Positions 1 through 11,213 of a stretch of DNA of 64,000 nt are shown in pieces. A program made the translations under genes and the position numbers. The DNA lies in assembly GCF_900156675.1 (NCBI RefSeq), contig NZ_FTOH01000005.1, forward strand, positions 248,001 through 312,000, read 5' to 3'. Origin of the DNA: Thalassolituus maritimus (GTDB lineage: Bacteria; Pseudomonadota; Gammaproteobacteria; Pseudomonadales; Oceanobacteraceae). Position 1 is the stretch's first letter. Each line of letters begins with the position of its first letter. Below the pieces are notes generated by a model. The model made no database searches. It was given only the letters and a program-made list of their open reading frames with translations, and had not been told where the DNA came from.

Positions 1-2960
1 GGAATACCATCGCCATCACTGTCGCCGGTGCCTTCATCTATGGTGTTGAATCCGTCGTTATCGTCATCCTCATCGCGGTAATCCGGTATGCCATCACCGT
101 CAGTATCGCGAACTGGCCCTTCTTCAATAGTTGGACGCCCGTCGTTGTCATCGTCGTCATCCGCGTAGTCAGGTGTGCCGTCACCATCAGTGTCACGACA
201 CGGGATACCAGTCGGACACTCCGTGATGTCGTTGATACCATCGCCATCCGAGTCCCCGCCGGTACCTGACGCTGTATTACCATCTGGGTCGAGGTAATCA
301 GGAATACCGTCACTATCGGCATCACCGTTACCTTCTTCGTCGGATGGAATACCGTCGCCATCATCATCGCGATCCAGATAGTCCGGGGTGCCATCGCCGT
401 CGGTGTCATCGTTCGCCGGGTTGCCATCCGCGTTCGGATCTTCGTCAACAGTCATACGACCATCATTATCATCATCCGGGTCGTTATAGTCCGGCTGACC
501 ATCCTGATCAGAGTCTTCACATGGTGCTCCAGCCTGACACTCGGCCAGATCTGACAGGGTGTCATTATCGCTGTCGCCCGGACCACTGGTGTCGCTGTCG
601 TTCGGATCGAGATACGCGGGGATTGTATCCTCATCGAAGTCAGGGCCAGCCTGAGTCGATGGATTACCGTCGCCATCGGTGTCGTCGTCTTCGCTACGAG
701 TGTTCACACCATCGCCGTCGTCATCCGCATCGCGGAAGTCGGGAATTCCGTCGTTATCAGTATCCCGCTCATAACCTTCAATGCTGCTTGGCACACCATC
801 GTTGTCGTCATCACCATCAAGGTAATCAGGCAGGCCATCACCATCGGTATCTCTGCATGGGAAACCGGTGTCACATTCAAGATCGTCGAAGATGCCGTCT
901 TCGTCAGCGTCACCCGGCGAACCATTCAGTTCGTCGTTCGGATCCAGGTACGCTGGGATGCCATCACCATCAGCGTCGTCATCACGAGGATCGCCGTTGC
1001 CGTTGAGATCTTCTTCAAGCGTTGTGCGACCATCACCATCGTCGTCAGGGTCGAGGTAATCAGGAATACCATCACGATCAAGGTCATCGTTATCCGGATT
1101 ACCATCGCCATTAGCGTCTTCTTCCAGATTGGTCAGGCCATCGCCATCATCATCGGTACTGTCTGGATCCAGGTAATCAGGTACACCGTCGTCGTCACCA
1201 TCAGGCCCAGGATTAGTTGCTGGGTTACCGTCACCGTCAAGGTCCGCATCTTCGTCGGCCGTTGGTATGCCGTCGCCATCATCATCCCCATCCATGTAGT
1301 CCGGGACGCTATCGAAGTCACGATCAACACATGGAATACCCGTCGGACACTCAATATCGTCTGGAATCCCGTCGCCATCGCCGTCACCCGGTGATGTGCT
1401 TACGCCATCATTCGCGTCGAGATAAGCTGGAATACCATCACCGTCGGCATCAGGGCTTGCATTGGTCGCCGCATTATTATCGAGGTCGGGGTTCGCATCT
1501 TCCATCGGTGTTGGAATGCCATCGCCATCGTCATCCGCGTCGAGGTAATCCGGGATATTATTTCCGTCGGTATCGCGACCCGGCGCTTCCTGAACAGTCG
1601 GAATGCTGTCCCCATCGTCGTCTTCATCGCGGAAATCTGGAATACCGTCGAAATCCGTATCCTGACACGGCAGAGCGGTGCCACACTCGGTGTTGTCCGG
1701 AATGCCATCGCCATCCGAATCACCTACTCCGGCTTCGCCGTCATTAGGATCGAGATACGCGGGAATGCCATCATTATCCGCATCCGGCCCGGGATTCGTT
1801 GCTGCATTACCATCAAGATCCGTATCCGCATCTTCATCGCGAGTCAGAGTGCCGTCACCGTCGTCGTCATTATCGAGATAATCTTCGACACCGTTGCCGT
1901 CGGAGTCCGTTTCGGCGCCTTCGGTGCGGGTAGGAATCCCATCATTGTCGTCGTCAGAGTCCATGTAGTCCGGACGACCATCGTTGTCGCTGTCGCGACA
2001 TGGCAGGCCTGAAGTACACTCATGATCGTCAGTAATGCCGTCATCGTCGGCATCGCCCGGTGCTGCGGTCAGGCTATCGTTGGGATCAAGATACGCTGGG
2101 ATACCATCGTTATCGGCATCCGGCCCCGCTGTCGTTGCTGGATTCGCATCGCCATCGGTGTTGTTGTCTTCGTCAGCTGTAGCGATACCGTCGCCATCAT
2201 CATCACGATCCAGGTAATCCGGGGTTGCGTCGCCATCGGTATCACGATCTGAACCTTCGCTCAGAGTCGGAATACCATCGCCATCATCATCGGAGTCGGC
2301 GAAATCAGGGATGCCATCGCTGTCAGTGTCAGTGCACGGGTAACCGGAAGCGCATTCGATATCATCTGGAATACCGTCATCGTCACTGTCACCTGCTGAG
2401 CTGTCATCTGCATCATTCGGATCAAGATAGGCTGGTATGCCATCCCCGTCCTGATCGTCGTTGGTGAAGTCACCGTCGTCGTTCAGATCTTCGTCGCGTG
2501 TCAGGATGCCATCGTTGTCGTCGTCTTCATCACGGAAGTCCGGCACTCCATCTGCATCGGAATCACGATCGCCGCCTTCTTCAGCAGAAGAGATGCCATC
2601 GTTGTCGTCGTCCTCATCCATGTAGTCGGGAGTGCCGTCCGCATCGCTGTCCTGACAAGGAATTCCGTCCGTACATTCAACAGTATCCGGAATGCCGTCG
2701 CCGTCACTGTCGTTGGTGCCATCAGTGCTGTCGTCATCACGGTCGAGATAATCAGGGATACCATCGCCGTCGCTGTCATCATTCGTTGGATCGCCATCAC
2801 CGTTGACGTCTTCCTCTTCCGTCGTGCGGCCATCACCATCATCGTCGTCATCGAGGTAGTCTGGTGTGCCGTCGCGGTCCAGATCGTCGTTGGTTGGATC
2901 ACCATCGCCATTTCTGTCTTCATCAAGGTCGGTCAGACCATCGCCATCACCGTCGGCCGC
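1..2960 (-). repeat. TSP3 super-repeat array within the giant protein
   Basis: The coding DNA repeats with a period of about 333 bases (111 residues). Each unit contains several TSP3 calcium loops, one CX5C pair in the context ECxxGxPC, and a block reading roughly [11 protein letters not shown]. Eight Cys pairs are visible, with plus-strand positions near 190, 525, 857, 1330, 1660, 1995, 2335 and 2655. The 857-1330 gap is about 140 bases longer because an extra partial unit sits there. Units differ by many substitutions, so this is an old array, not a recent expansion. Confidence 0.85.
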
Positions 2961-5900
2961 AAAGAACTCAATTGTGACTGGTGTCAGAGCTTCTTCTGCA
3001 GCAGTGATGGATACGGTCGCAGTTCCAACCTCAAACAACGAGGTCAGTTCTACGCTGTAAACGCCATTGCCCTGACCAGTGACGGCAGAGAGTGTACCCA
3101 GGTCTGTAGCGAATTCAGCAGGCACTTCAGTAACGATATCGCCTGCTGTGTCGCGGACAATGACCGTGATCACTGAAGCAGACGAGCCATCGGCAGCAAC
3201 CGACAAAGGCGTTGCAGAGGTGGATGAATTGTCAGCGCTAACCAGCACTTCAATGGTGATCTCTCCACTGACTTCACGCGTATTCCCTGCCCCATCCTCA
3301 GAGACGACAGTCACTGGATAGCTTCCGTTATCCAACGCATCGGTAACAGTGAGACTCCAGCTACCCGCAGCATCCGCGGTAGTTTCATACTCGTTACCGT
3401 TCACAGACACTTTGATGAGCGTTCCGGCCTCGGCATCCCCGGAGAGTTCCGGTGTGTAATCCACAATGGTGGTGCCATCCTGAGTCAGCGAAAGCTCAGC
3501 CGGGTCAAGAGTATCAATAGTAATGTCGAACGAGTCAGACACCCCAGATAAGTTTCCTGCGGTATCCGTCGCGGTGGCCGTCAGTGAATACTCACCGTCG
3601 TCCAGCGCGGTCTGCCCGTAATCAAGGCTCCACTCGCCAGAGGCGTTTGCGATAACGTTGCCAATCAGACTCTCATCGCGGTAGATATTAATCTCTGCCC
3701 CCGCCTCGCTTACACCGCTGATTACTATGCGATTATCGGACGTCAGGCCGTCGGCGCTGTCGGCACCTGTATCGTCTGAAATCCCGGTGATGGAAGGCGC
3801 TTCTGGCGTAGTCGTATCGACCACGATCAGAACAGGCGCAGAAACAACGCCGGTATTGCCCGCCAGGTCAGTGACCTGATTTGTAATCTGATATTCGCCA
3901 TCCGTCAGGGCGACGTCGGTGTAATCCAGCTGCCACAGCCCTGTTTCATCCGCGACGACAATACCTGCTGGTATGCCGTTAACAAATATTTCGACCTGGC
4001 TTAATGGCTCCGAGGAGCCTGAGAAGACCAGCTCATTATCCGCGGTATTCCGGTCATTCGGTGTCGCTGTATCTTCACTGATGCCTGTGACCGTCGCAGG
4101 CACTGGCGCCGTGGTATCAATCACCAATTGCAGCGGCTGACTGTCAGTTTCGTTCCCAGCGAGGTCACGGCTTCGGGCTATGACCTGGTAGGTACCATCG
4201 GCCAATTCCAGCGGCGCACTATCAAACTGCCATTGCCCGGATTCATCCGCTTGAGTCGAGCCGAGTGAACTGCCATCCAGCAGGATTTCAACATGGCTGC
4301 CCGCTTCGGCGGTGCCCACATAGACAACCACATTATCTGAAGTGACAGCGTCGGCGGCTGACGCACCGGTATCCTCAAGAATACCGCTCAGTATCGGGGT
4401 GTCAGGCGCCTGCGTATCAATGATCAGCGTCAGCACAGAGGACTCAACGCTCTGATTTCCGGCAATATCTGTAGCTATTGCTGTAACCTGATGCACTCCA
4501 TCTGCCAGAGCAACATCCGAATAATCAAGCGTCCATTCGCCACTGCCGTTGGCCTTCACCATACCAACGAGGGCACCGTCGATGCGGATATCGAGATCGG
4601 CCCCCGCTTCTGCCGTACCATTGAGTACCAGTGTCGCGTCTGAGGTCACCTGATCGCCTGCTACGCCCGTGTCTTCTGAAACCGAAGTCACCGTCGGAGC
4701 AGCCGGAGCGGTCTGGTCAATGATCAGCGGGTAAACCACAGACAGCGGGCTTGTAAGCCCTGCGAGACTTTCTGCCTGAGCTGTCAGCTGATAATTACCT
4801 TCATCAAGCTCGATACCTGAGTGGTCGAACGTCCAGCTGCCTGCAGCAGTAGTATTCGTGGTTCCGATAGCAGCGCCATCAAGGAAGACCGTAATTCTGC
4901 TGTCAGCGCCGCCACTACCGCTAATAGTCAGTGTCCCATCAGCCGTTATACCATCGACAACGCCAGTATCCTCAGAAATCGCAGAAATGACCGGTGTCGC
5001 CGGGCCTGACGTATCAATGGTAATGGAGTAATTGCTGGACACAGCAGACTCATTGCCTGCCGCATCCACCGCCACGGCGGTGACCACATAGCTGCCGTCG
5101 TCCAGAGTATTGGTGCGGTTGTCGTACACCCAGTCGCCGTTACCATCCGCTTGAACAGTAACCACCTCGTTCCCATCGATTGAGACAACTACGCTATCAA
5201 GCGCTTCTGCCGTACCGAAAATACGCAGGGTATTGTCGCTGGTGATACCGTCGCCAGGCGCCCCCGTGTCATCGGATATCGCCGAGATTACAGGTGCTGC
5301 CGAGGCTTCGGTGTCGACTGTCACTGTGTAGGCTGACGCCGTCGAAGTATTGCCCGCGGCATCTGAGACGACGGCCGTGAAAACATGCTCACCGTCGCTC
5401 AGGCTGACGGATGTGTGGTCGTACGTCCATGCGCCAGCCGGGTCGGCATCCACGAATCCTGCATAGTTTCCGTCCACGAACACAGATATGCGGTGATTCG
5501 CCTCAGCCTGCCCTGCCAGCACCAGCTCAGCATCTTTGGTCAGCGCATCACTGTTCGAACGTCCGGTATCCTCACTGATCCCCGTGATCACAGTAGGAGC
5601 GGGCGCTACGGTATCGACGACAACAGCAAGTGAGTCAGATTCAACACTGGTATTGCCCGCACTGTCAGTTGCTGTCGCGGTAATTGAGTAAGAACCGTCG
5701 TCCAGGTCTGTACCCGAGTAGTCATACGACCAGTTGCCACTGGCGTCAGCAACCACGGTTGCGATCTCATTACCGTCAATACGAACGGATACCGAGCTTC
5801 CCGCTTCTGCAGTCCCGGAGAAAATCAGTGATGCATCGTTGGTGACCTGATCACTATCGGACAAGCCGGTGTCTGCCGAGATAGCAGACACACTAGGGGC

Positions 5901-7592
5901 AGCCGGTGCAGACTGGTCAAGCGTGTAAGTTTCGGCGTCAACAGGAAGTACACCCGAAGCTACGTTGCCCTCGGCATCGACAATATTCTGAGCGTCTGAG
6001 AGGGAGAGAGCCAATGTACCGTTAGCACCTGAAATACCCGACACAGTAATATCAAACACGGTCTCGGAAACTGATGTTACAGACGTGACCGTTCCGAACG
6101 ACGCAACGAAATCAGTGGTATCGATATTTTCAATGTATTCAGAAAAACTTACACGGAAGGTAACGGAGCTTGAATTAGTAAATTCCTCGGCCGGGTCGAG
6201 CCTCGTCAAACCGACAACGGAGGGATTGTTACCGTCAGAAATAATGACGAAATAATCTTCGACTTCACCGGAGGCAAATAACCCAGAAGGTGTAGATGCA
6301 GTCAGACCCAGGTTAGCAATACGTAGACGCAGGTATGTTGGCCCGGCGACAATATCCGCACCCACAGTCCCTATATCACTCCAGGTTAACGTAACCGGTA
6401 CTTCGTAAGACTCGCTATTGATCAGAGCCGCGGGAGCAGCTTCATCCGGCTGAAACTGTCCGTCCCGGTCAAAATCAATCCACCCCACAACATCAGAATT
6501 GCTTCCATTAATTGAGGTAGCAGCAAAAGTGACACTGTAGTTCGTATCGGAAAGACTGATATTCGAAACAGCAGTTAAAGCATTATCTGCATCGTCTGCG
6601 GCTCTACCTTGAGAGTCATCGACGCCGTCAACAAAGCCATCAGCGTCACCCGTCAGCCCTACAGGACCCAGACGCACACCTTCGACGATATCGTGCGCGG
6701 CGCCTCCCGATAACGCCAAGGTTCCATAACTGTCCGGAGCATCTCCGTAATCACTGATAGGTTCAGAACGAATGCTATCTGCTCTGAAAAAGATCCAGGT
6801 GTCGTAGCTTGCATCACTGACATCTGCAAGCCCGGTGATGACGTTGACACTCTGGCCCGGAGTCACAGGAACACGACAGGAAAGCCTGCGCGTGAAACCA
6901 TCCATCTCCGTATTGATGTCACCGTTAGTATTATCTACATAGATACCACTGTTGCTAACGCCGTCCGTATTATTGGGATAGTCGTTTCCACCCTGAGGTG
7001 CAGGAAGATCTAATGAGTGGATGTTGTTAATCCGTACTTCATCACCCGCTGGCGTAAGTGCGCAGTTATTACCATTAACCAGCACACGCGCAAGGTCATT
7101 ATAACTGTCACCAACATACTCAAGGTACTCTTCCGAGCCGAAGATAAAGTCGATAATTAAAACGTCATTTTCTGGAATAACGTCGAACGAGAACTTCACG
7201 ACGTCGTAAAGGCCATTACCTAAATCAGGATCATCGACTCTACTGCGAGACCAGGACTTCGTGGTGTCAGAAGTGTCATTTGAACCAACAACCGATTCAA
7301 CGTCGCCCGTGCTGAGAATAACGCCGGAATCAAAAGTATCTCCAAACAAAGTACCGTAACCGCTGAACTGCCCGCCCTGTTGAGGGTTCGGAACGCTATC
7401 AAACCACCCGACCGGTACCCGGTAACTTGTCGAATATGTTGCACCTGACACTGAAACCCCCGGCCCTGCAAGCAACTCAGCCATCGTATCAACAGTTACT
7501 TGAGAATTGCTGAGAGGGAGAACTTCTTCAGCATGAAGTGACGAGGCATACGCCAGCGCGGCAATACAACCTACCTTTAGAAAACGGGACAT
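1..7592 (-). CDS. Giant secreted multidomain adhesin-like protein (5' part; C-terminus beyond window)
   Basis: The ATG at 7592 follows an in-frame TAG and an AAGGA Shine-Dalgarno. The frame stays open to the window edge, giving at least 2530 residues. Residues 1-21 form a signal peptide ending SLHA. About 25-240 match the choice-of-anchor L family ([16 protein letters not shown]). About 280-445 match the GEVED domain, from [11 protein letters not shown] to GEVEDYF. After a further Ig-like stretch come eight Ig-like repeats of about 100 residues (ISEDTG start, DxAGN near the end), a shorter ninth, and an invasin-type domain. From about residue 1545 onward it is acidic TSP3 repeats ([15 protein letters not shown]), which bind calcium in known families. 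Such proteins are usually exported and surface-bound or released. An adhesin or biofilm role is inferred. The sorting signal at the C-terminus cannot be seen. Confidence 0.9.
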   Translation of the reverse strand, partial: MSRFLKVGCIAALAYASSLHAEEVLPLSNSQVTVDTMAELLAGPGVSVSGATYSTSYRVPVGWFDSVPNPQQGGQFSGYGTLFGDTFDSGVILSTGDVESVVGSNDTSDTTKSWSRSRVDDPDLGNGLYDVVKFSFDVIPENDVLIIDFIFGSEEYLEYVGDSYNDLARVLVNGNNCALTPAGDEVRINNIHSLDLPAPQGGNDYPNNTDGVSNSGIYVDNTNGDINTEMDGFTRRLSCRVPVTPGQSVNVITGLADVSDASYDTWIFFRADSIRSEPISDYGDAPDSYGTLALSGGAAHDIVEGVRLGPVGLTGDADGFVDGVDDSQGRAADDADNALTAVSNISLSDTNYSVTFAATSINGSNSDVVGWIDFDRDGQFQPDEAAPAALINSESYEVPVTLTWSDIGTVGADIVAGPTYLRLRIANLGLTASTPSGLFASGEVEDYFVIISDGNNPSVVGLTRLDPAEEFTNSSSVTFRVSFSEYIENIDTTDFVASFGTVTSVTSVSETVFDITVSGISGANGTLALSLSDAQNIVDAEGNVASGVLPVDAETYTLDQSAPAAPSVSAISADTGLSDSDQVTNDASLIFSGTAEAGSSVSVRIDGNEIATVVADASGNWSYDYSGTDLDDGSYSITATATDSAGNTSVESDSLAVVVDTVAPAPTVITGISEDTGRSNSDALTKDAELVLAGQAEANHRISVFVDGNYAGFVDADPAGAWTYDHTSVSLSDGEHVFTAVVSDAAGNTSTASAYTVTVDTEASAAPVISAISDDTGAPGDGITSDNTLRIFGTAEALDSVVVSIDGNEVVTVQADGNGDWVYDNRTNTLDDGSYVVTAVAVDAAGNESAVSSNYSITIDTSGPATPVISAISEDTGVVDGITADGTLTISGSGGADSRITVFLDGAAIGTTNTTAAGSWTFDHSGIELDEGNYQLTAQAESLAGLTSPLSVVYPLIIDQTAPAAPTVTSVSEDTGVAGDQVTSDATLVLNGTAEAGADLDIRIDGALVGMVKANGSGEWTLDYSDVALADGVHQVTAIATDIAGNQSVESSVLTLIIDTQAPDTPILSGILEDTGASAADAVTSDNVVVYVGTAEAGSHVEILLDGSSLGSTQADESGQWQFDSAPLELADGTYQVIARSRDLAGNETDSQPLQLVIDTTAPVPATVTGISEDTATPNDRNTADNELVFSGSSEPLSQVEIFVNGIPAGIVVADETGLWQLDYTDVALTDGEYQITNQVTDLAGNTGVVSAPVLIVVDTTTPEAPSITGISDDTGADSADGLTSDNRIVISGVSEAGAEINIYRDESLIGNVIANASGEWSLDYGQTALDDGEYSLTATATDTAGNLSGVSDSFDITIDTLDPAELSLTQDGTTIVDYTPELSGDAEAGTLIKVSVNGNEYETTADAAGSWSLTVTDALDNGSYPVTVVSEDGAGNTREVSGEITIEVLVSADNSSTSATPLSVAADGSSASVITVIVRDTAGDIVTEVPAEFATDLGTLSAVTGQGNGVYSVELTSLFEVGTATVSITAAEEALTPVTIEFFAADGDGDGLTDLDEDRNGDGDPTNDDLDRDGTPDYLDDDDDGDGRTTEEEDVNGDGDPTNDDSDGDGIPDYLDRDDDSTDGTNDSDGDGIPDTVECTDGIPCQDSDADGTPDYMDEDDDNDGISSAEEGGDRDSDADGVPDFRDEDDDNDGILTRDEDLNDDGDFTNDDQDGDGIPAYLDPNDADDSSAGDSDDDGIPDDIECASGYPCTDTDSDGIPDFADSDDDGDGIPTLSEGSDRDTDGDATPDYLDRDDDGDGIATADEDNNTDGDANPATTAGPDADNDGIPAYLDPNDSLTAAPGDADDDGITDDHECTSGLPCRDSDNDGRPDYMDSDDDNDGIPTRTEGAETDSDGNGVEDYLDNDDDGDGTLTRDEDADTDLDGNAATNPGPDADNDGIPAYLDPNDGEAGVGDSDGDGIPDNTECGTALPCQDTDFDGIPDFRDEDDDGDSIPTVQEAPGRDTDGNNIPDYLDADDDGDGIPTPMEDANPDLDNNAATNASPDADGDGIPAYLDANDGVSTSPGDGDGDGIPDDIECPTGIPCVDRDFDSVPDYMDGDDDGDGIPTADEDADLDGDGNPATNPGPDGDDDGVPDYLDPDSTDDDGDGLTNLEEDANGDGNPDNDDLDRDGIPDYLDPDDDGDGRTTLEEDLNGNGDPRDDDADGDGIPAYLDPNDELNGSPGDADEDGIFDDLECDTGFPCRDTDGDGLPDYLDGDDDNDGVPSSIEGYERDTDNDGIPDFRDADDDGDGVNTRSEDDDTDGDGNPSTQAGPDFDEDTIPAYLDPNDSDTSGPGDSDNDTLSDLAECQAGAPCEDSDQDGQPDYNDPDDDNDGRMTVDEDPNADGNPANDDTDGDGTPDYLDRDDDGDGIPSDEEGNGDADSDGIPDYLDPDGNTASGTGGDSDGDGINDITECPTGIPCRDTDGDGTPDYADDDDDNDGRPTIEEGPVRDTDGDGIPDYRDEDDDNDGFNTIDEGTGDSDGDGI
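3250..5920 (-). repeat. Tandem bacterial Ig-like domain repeats within the giant protein
   Basis: Eight units of close to 300 bases encode Ig-like domains sharing APxxPxV, ISxDTG, GTAEAGS, GxWxYD, LxDGxY, TDxAGNxS and IDTxAP motifs. The DTG-containing segment recurs near 5875, 5575, 5275, 4978, 4677, 4377, 4078 and 3777, so the period is nearly constant. A shorter ninth unit ends near 3250. Such stalks usually lift a functional domain away from the cell surface. Confidence 0.85.
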
Positions 7593-8026
7593 CTACGGGT
7601 CCTTACGATTGCTCAATAATTAGAATACTGCCAACATCCCTGGAATTGACGAATGCACGTAAAAGCATCTGGTCGGCGGTATTATTTTGATTTCCATAAT
7701 TGTAGCTTGTCATGGCAAAGCGATGATCCGTCTTCATCTTTACAAGCTGTCATTTCAGACCATCTGACATCACCGTGAAAAAACGTGTCTTACTCACTCC
7801 AGATAAAGCCAACACTGAAGCAAACCGCGCGGACAATAAGTCTCTGAGAGGTACAGATTTCTGAAGTGCATCTTTATACCTGAAAACGCATTTAGTTACA
7901 TTCCCGTTACATGCATTTACCGCTGATTTACAGTCAATCGGACGCAGTGTGCAACCAACGTATTTCAGAATCAAAAGGCTTTCCCGTACAATCCGCCTTC
8001 ATCCTCAAGCCCAAGGAACAACAGGA
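7593..8026. other. Intergenic region between giant protein gene and mutS (divergent)
   Basis: This 434-base stretch separates two divergent genes and should hold both promoters. Apart from the weak mutS promoter candidate near 7963-7992 I find no convincing gene. Short open frames here lack a Shine-Dalgarno and have no recognisable protein features. Confidence 0.6.
7963..7992 (+). promoter_or_regulatory. Possible mutS promoter
   Basis: A TACAAT -10 box at 7987-7992 (5 of 6 consensus) lies 18 bases after a poor -35 candidate TTTCAG. Transcription would start near 8000, leaving a leader of about 27 bases to the ATG at 8027. This also argues against starting translation at the in-frame ATG at 7949. 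The -35 is weak, so this is tentative. Confidence 0.35.
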
Positions 8027-10606
8027 ATGAGCAAGGCGTCTTCACATACTCCGATGATGCAGCAGTACTTCAAGATTAAGTCTGAATTTCCGGACACCTT
8101 GCTGTTTTACCGTATGGGCGATTTCTACGAGCTATTCTACGATGACGCCAAGCGTGCCGCACAGATCCTCGATATTACGCTGACCGCTCGGGGGCAAAGC
8201 GGTGGACAGCCCATTCCAATGGCCGGTGTGCCATTTCACGCAGCAGAAAACTACATCGCCAAATTGGTTAAAAACGGGGTCTCAGTTGCTATCGCCGAAC
8301 AGGTTGGCGACCCGGCCACCAGCAAGGGCCCTGTAGAACGAAAAGTCGTGCGCATACTAACGCCGGGGACTCTCACCGACGAAGCTCTGCTCGATGAACA
8401 TCAGGACAACCTGCTTGTCTCTGTGTGCTCTCACCAGCAACGGCACGGGATCGCCGTTCTTGAGATTTCATCCGGCCGCTTCAGTGTTTTTGAGGTGGAT
8501 GGTGAAGATGCTCTACTGGCGGAAATTGAGCGCCTTAGACCCGCAGAATTACTGCTGCCCGAAGATCAGATTTTTCCTGACCCAGTAGCCAATCGTGCCG
8601 GTGCCACCCAACAAGCGCCATGGCATTACGAGTCCGATACGGCACTGCGCCTGCTGACAACTCAGTTAAAAACCCGCGACCTACGCGGCTTTGGCTGCGA
8701 AGGTATGAAAACAGCGATCCGTGCCGCAGGCGCCCTGCTCAACTACGCGCAGGAAACACAACGCAACAGCCTGCCCCACATTCGCTCCTTAACGGTAGAG
8801 CAACCTGACGACGCCATCATCATTGATCCGGCGAGCCGCCGTAACCTGGAAATCGACATCAACCAAAAAGGCGACGGTCTCTATACGCTCGCTTGGGTGC
8901 TCGACAAAACTGCGACAGCCATGGGCAGCCGTCTGTTACGCCGCTGGCTGAACCGCCCGCTGCGCGACCATTCTATTCTGGGGCTGCGCCAGAACCTGAT
9001 CGCACAATGCCTGCAACAATACGCGCATGAAGATCTGCATCAGCATATGAAGCAGGTCGGTGATATTGAACGTATTCTCTCTCGTGTGGCTCTGGGCTCC
9101 GCCCGCCCTCGTGACCTTGCGCGGCTGCGTGATGCCCTTACGGTTATTCCGGATATCCGTCAGCGACTATCCGAGCTGGAAGCTCCTCTGGGGGCAGATA
9201 TCTGTGAGCGTGCCCCCGAGTTTCCGCAATGGGTCAGCCGCTTACAAGCGGCGATTATCGACAATCCTCCGGTCGTCATTCGTGACGGGGGCGTAATCGC
9301 CGAAGGCTACGACGCTGAACTCGATGAGTTGCGCTCCCTCAGTGAGAACGCAGGCGACTACCTGGTCAAACTGGAAGAGCGTGAACGTGAACGGACGGGG
9401 ATCAGTACCTTAAAGGTAGGCTACAACCGCGTACACGGTTACTACATTGAAATCAGCAAGGCACAGTCTGACTCAGCACCGACTGAATATATCCGCCGAC
9501 AGACTCTCAAAAACGCCGAGCGATTTATCACCCCTGAACTGAAAGAATTCGAAGACAAAGCACTGAGTGCCAAAGCACGCGCACTGAGCAGAGAGAAAAT
9601 GCTCTACGATGCCCTGCTGACAGACCTCGCCGAAGATCTGATCCCACTGCAGGTCGCCGCGGCGGCCTTGTCAGAACTGGATGTACTCACTTGCCTTGCT
9701 GAGCGTGCAGAAACGCTGCGCTTCAATGCGCCTGAACTGGTTGATGAGAGTGTCGTCGACATCCGTCAGGGGCGTCATCCTGTGGTCGAATCGCTGATCA
9801 CCGACCCGTTTGTCGCCAACGATACAAGCCTCGATGGCGAACGCCGCATGCAGATCATTACCGGTCCGAATATGGGCGGTAAATCGACCTATATGCGTCA
9901 GGTGGCACTGATCACTCTACTGGCACACATCGGTTCTTACGTACCGGCTGAGTTCTGTAAACTCGGCCCCATAGACCGCATATTCACCCGTATGGGCTCA
10001 GCCGACGACGTCGCGGGTGGTCGCTCTACCTTTATGGTGGAAATGACTGAAACCGCCAATATCCTGCATAACGCGACGCGGGACAGTCTGGTGTTAATGG
10101 ATGAAGTCGGGCGAGGCACCTCAACCTTTGATGGTCTGTCGCTGGCCTGGGCGGCAGCCGCACATCTGGCCGAAAATACGGAAGCCTTTACGCTGTTCGC
10201 GACGCATTACTTCGAAATGACCGCTCTGCCAGAGCAGTACAGCAATACGATTAATGTTCACCTGAAAGCCACCGAACATGATGAGCGCATCATTTTTCTG
10301 CACAGTGTCGAAGAGGGCCCAGCTAACCAGAGCTATGGCTTGCAGGTTGCACAGCTGGCGGGGGTTCCTCCTGCGGTTATCGCCAACGCCCGCCAACAAT
10401 TGTCGCAACTCGAACAACAAACGAGTCCGGTAACGCCTGTCGTTACCGCCAAAACTGGGCGTAGCGCTGAACCAGCGCCTATGCAATCAGACCTGTTCGC
10501 CAGTGGACCGGGGCCAGCCGAAGAGGCACTCGCTAAGGTCAACCCGGATGACCTGACACCCAGGCAGGCACTGGAGCTGGTTTACGCATTGAAGGATTTG
10601 ATATAA
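8027..10606 (+). CDS. mutS: DNA mismatch repair protein MutS
   Basis: This is the mismatch-recognition ATPase of methyl-directed repair; it binds mispairs as a clamp and recruits MutL. The protein is 859 residues, close to E. coli MutS (853). The phenylalanine-x-glutamate mismatch-reading motif is present in GDFYELF (F33, E35). Walker [10 protein letters not shown] begins at residue 613, Walker B LVLMDE is near 690, and the STFDG segment follows. I chose ATG 8027 over the in-frame ATG 7949 because it gives the canonical N-terminus and has an AGGA upstream. The following gene is fdxA, an arrangement also known from Pseudomonas. No frameshift or missing key residue was seen. Confidence 0.97.
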   Translation: MSKASSHTPMMQQYFKIKSEFPDTLLFYRMGDFYELFYDDAKRAAQILDITLTARGQSGGQPIPMAGVPFHAAENYIAKLVKNGVSVAIAEQVGDPATSKGPVERKVVRILTPGTLTDEALLDEHQDNLLVSVCSHQQRHGIAVLEISSGRFSVFEVDGEDALLAEIERLRPAELLLPEDQIFPDPVANRAGATQQAPWHYESDTALRLLTTQLKTRDLRGFGCEGMKTAIRAAGALLNYAQETQRNSLPHIRSLTVEQPDDAIIIDPASRRNLEIDINQKGDGLYTLAWVLDKTATAMGSRLLRRWLNRPLRDHSILGLRQNLIAQCLQQYAHEDLHQHMKQVGDIERILSRVALGSARPRDLARLRDALTVIPDIRQRLSELEAPLGADICERAPEFPQWVSRLQAAIIDNPPVVIRDGGVIAEGYDAELDELRSLSENAGDYLVKLEERERERTGISTLKVGYNRVHGYYIEISKAQSDSAPTEYIRRQTLKNAERFITPELKEFEDKALSAKARALSREKMLYDALLTDLAEDLIPLQVAAAALSELDVLTCLAERAETLRFNAPELVDESVVDIRQGRHPVVESLITDPFVANDTSLDGERRMQIITGPNMGGKSTYMRQVALITLLAHIGSYVPAEFCKLGPIDRIFTRMGSADDVAGGRSTFMVEMTETANILHNATRDSLVLMDEVGRGTSTFDGLSLAWAAAAHLAENTEAFTLFATHYFEMTALPEQYSNTINVHLKATEHDERIIFLHSVEEGPANQSYGLQVAQLAGVPPAVIANARQQLSQLEQQTSPVTPVVTAKTGRSAEPAPMQSDLFASGPGPAEEALAKVNPDDLTPRQALELVYALKDLI

Positions 10607-10684
10607 AGGACAAATCTGGAGCATTGTTCGGTATAACCGAACGGTGTCTCCCGAATTTTCCCCAACAAAAGAAGACCCGGCGCC

Positions 10685-10713
10685 TTGCCTGACCATCGCC
10701 GACTACCTAGAAT
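10685..10713 (+). promoter_or_regulatory. fdxA promoter
   Basis: TTGCCT at 10685-10690 and TAGAAT at 10708-10713 are separated by 17 bases, matching 4 of 6 and 5 of 6 sigma-70 positions. Transcription would start near 10720, giving a leader of about 80 bases that includes two tandem small hairpins. It implies fdxA can be transcribed independently of mutS. Confidence 0.55.
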
Positions 10714-10729
10714 ACCCGCAACCGTGATA

Positions 10730-10779
10730 AGCAGGGCCGATGAGCCCGATATTTAGCAGGGCCAAAGAGCCCCGAATAA
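10730..10779 (+). repeat. Two tandem copies of a GGGC-N6-GCCC element in the fdxA leader
   Basis: AGCAGGGCC followed by a GAGCCC-type block occurs twice with a 25-base period (starts at 10730 and 10755). Each copy can fold as a four-base-pair hairpin with a six-base loop. The second copy ends about 12 bases before the AGGAG of fdxA. The function is unknown; a leader-RNA or operator role is only an inference. Confidence 0.5.
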
Positions 10780-10798
10780 TGATTCAGGAGAAGATCAG

Positions 10799-11128
10799 AT
10801 GACCTTCGTCGTAACCGATAACTGCGTTAAGTGTAAGTACACAGACTGTGTTGAAGTCTGCCCGGTAGACTGCTTCTACGAAGGCCCGAACTTCCTCGTA
10901 ATCCACCCGGATGAGTGCATTGACTGCGCACTGTGTGAACCAGAGTGCCCGGCAGAGGCCATTTTCTCTGAAGATGAAGTTCCAGCAGGTCAGGAGCAGT
11001 ACATTGAGCTCAACGCTGAGTTGTCTGAAGAGTGGGCAGACAACAACATTACTGAGCAGAAAGATCCGCTGCCAGACGCAGAAGAATGGGATGGCGTACC
11101 AGACAAGATCCAGTATCTGGAACGCTGA
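10799..11128 (+). CDS. fdxA: Seven-iron ferredoxin FdxA
   Basis: This 109-residue protein is a small cytoplasmic electron carrier with one 3Fe-4S and one 4Fe-4S cluster. The N-terminal [14 protein letters not shown] and [12 protein letters not shown] motifs supply the ligand cysteines in the spacing of the FdxA/Azotobacter ferredoxin I family, followed by the usual acidic C-terminal extension. An AGGAG lies eight bases before the ATG. Its electron-transfer partners are not indicated by the neighbours. A strong bidirectional terminator follows. Confidence 0.96.
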   Translation: MTFVVTDNCVKCKYTDCVEVCPVDCFYEGPNFLVIHPDECIDCALCEPECPAEAIFSEDEVPAGQEQYIELNAELSEEWADNNITEQKDPLPDAEEWDGVPDKIQYLER

Positions 11129-11150
11129 TATACCGGCCTGCCCTGACCAT

Positions 11151-11187
11151 AAAAAAGCCCCGGTAACTCGTGTTGCCGGGGCTTTTT
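11151..11187. terminator. Bidirectional terminator between fdxA and moeA
   Basis: A-tract, GCCCCGG stem, loop of about a dozen bases, CCGGGGC and T-tract. It serves fdxA on the plus strand and moeA on the minus strand. Confidence 0.9.
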
Positions 11188-11213
11188 GTTTTCTTCGCGC
11201 TCTATATCCGATG

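Noticed and set aside
344-1006. Long plus-strand open frame rich in R, H and P opposite the TSP3 region
   Set aside because: It is the reverse complement of the acidic TSP3 repeats, and its composition is explained by that. Several similar frames between 1 and 2970 are rejected for the same reason.
1-2960. Regularly spaced short repeats resembling a CRISPR array
   Set aside because: The repeats are imperfect, in frame and encode DSDGDGIPD-type loops; there are no constant repeats with unique spacers and no cas genes.
7949-8026. Upstream in-frame ATG extending MutS by 26 residues
   Set aside because: It would lie upstream of the proposed transcription start, lacks a Shine-Dalgarno and is not part of the MutS family N-terminus.
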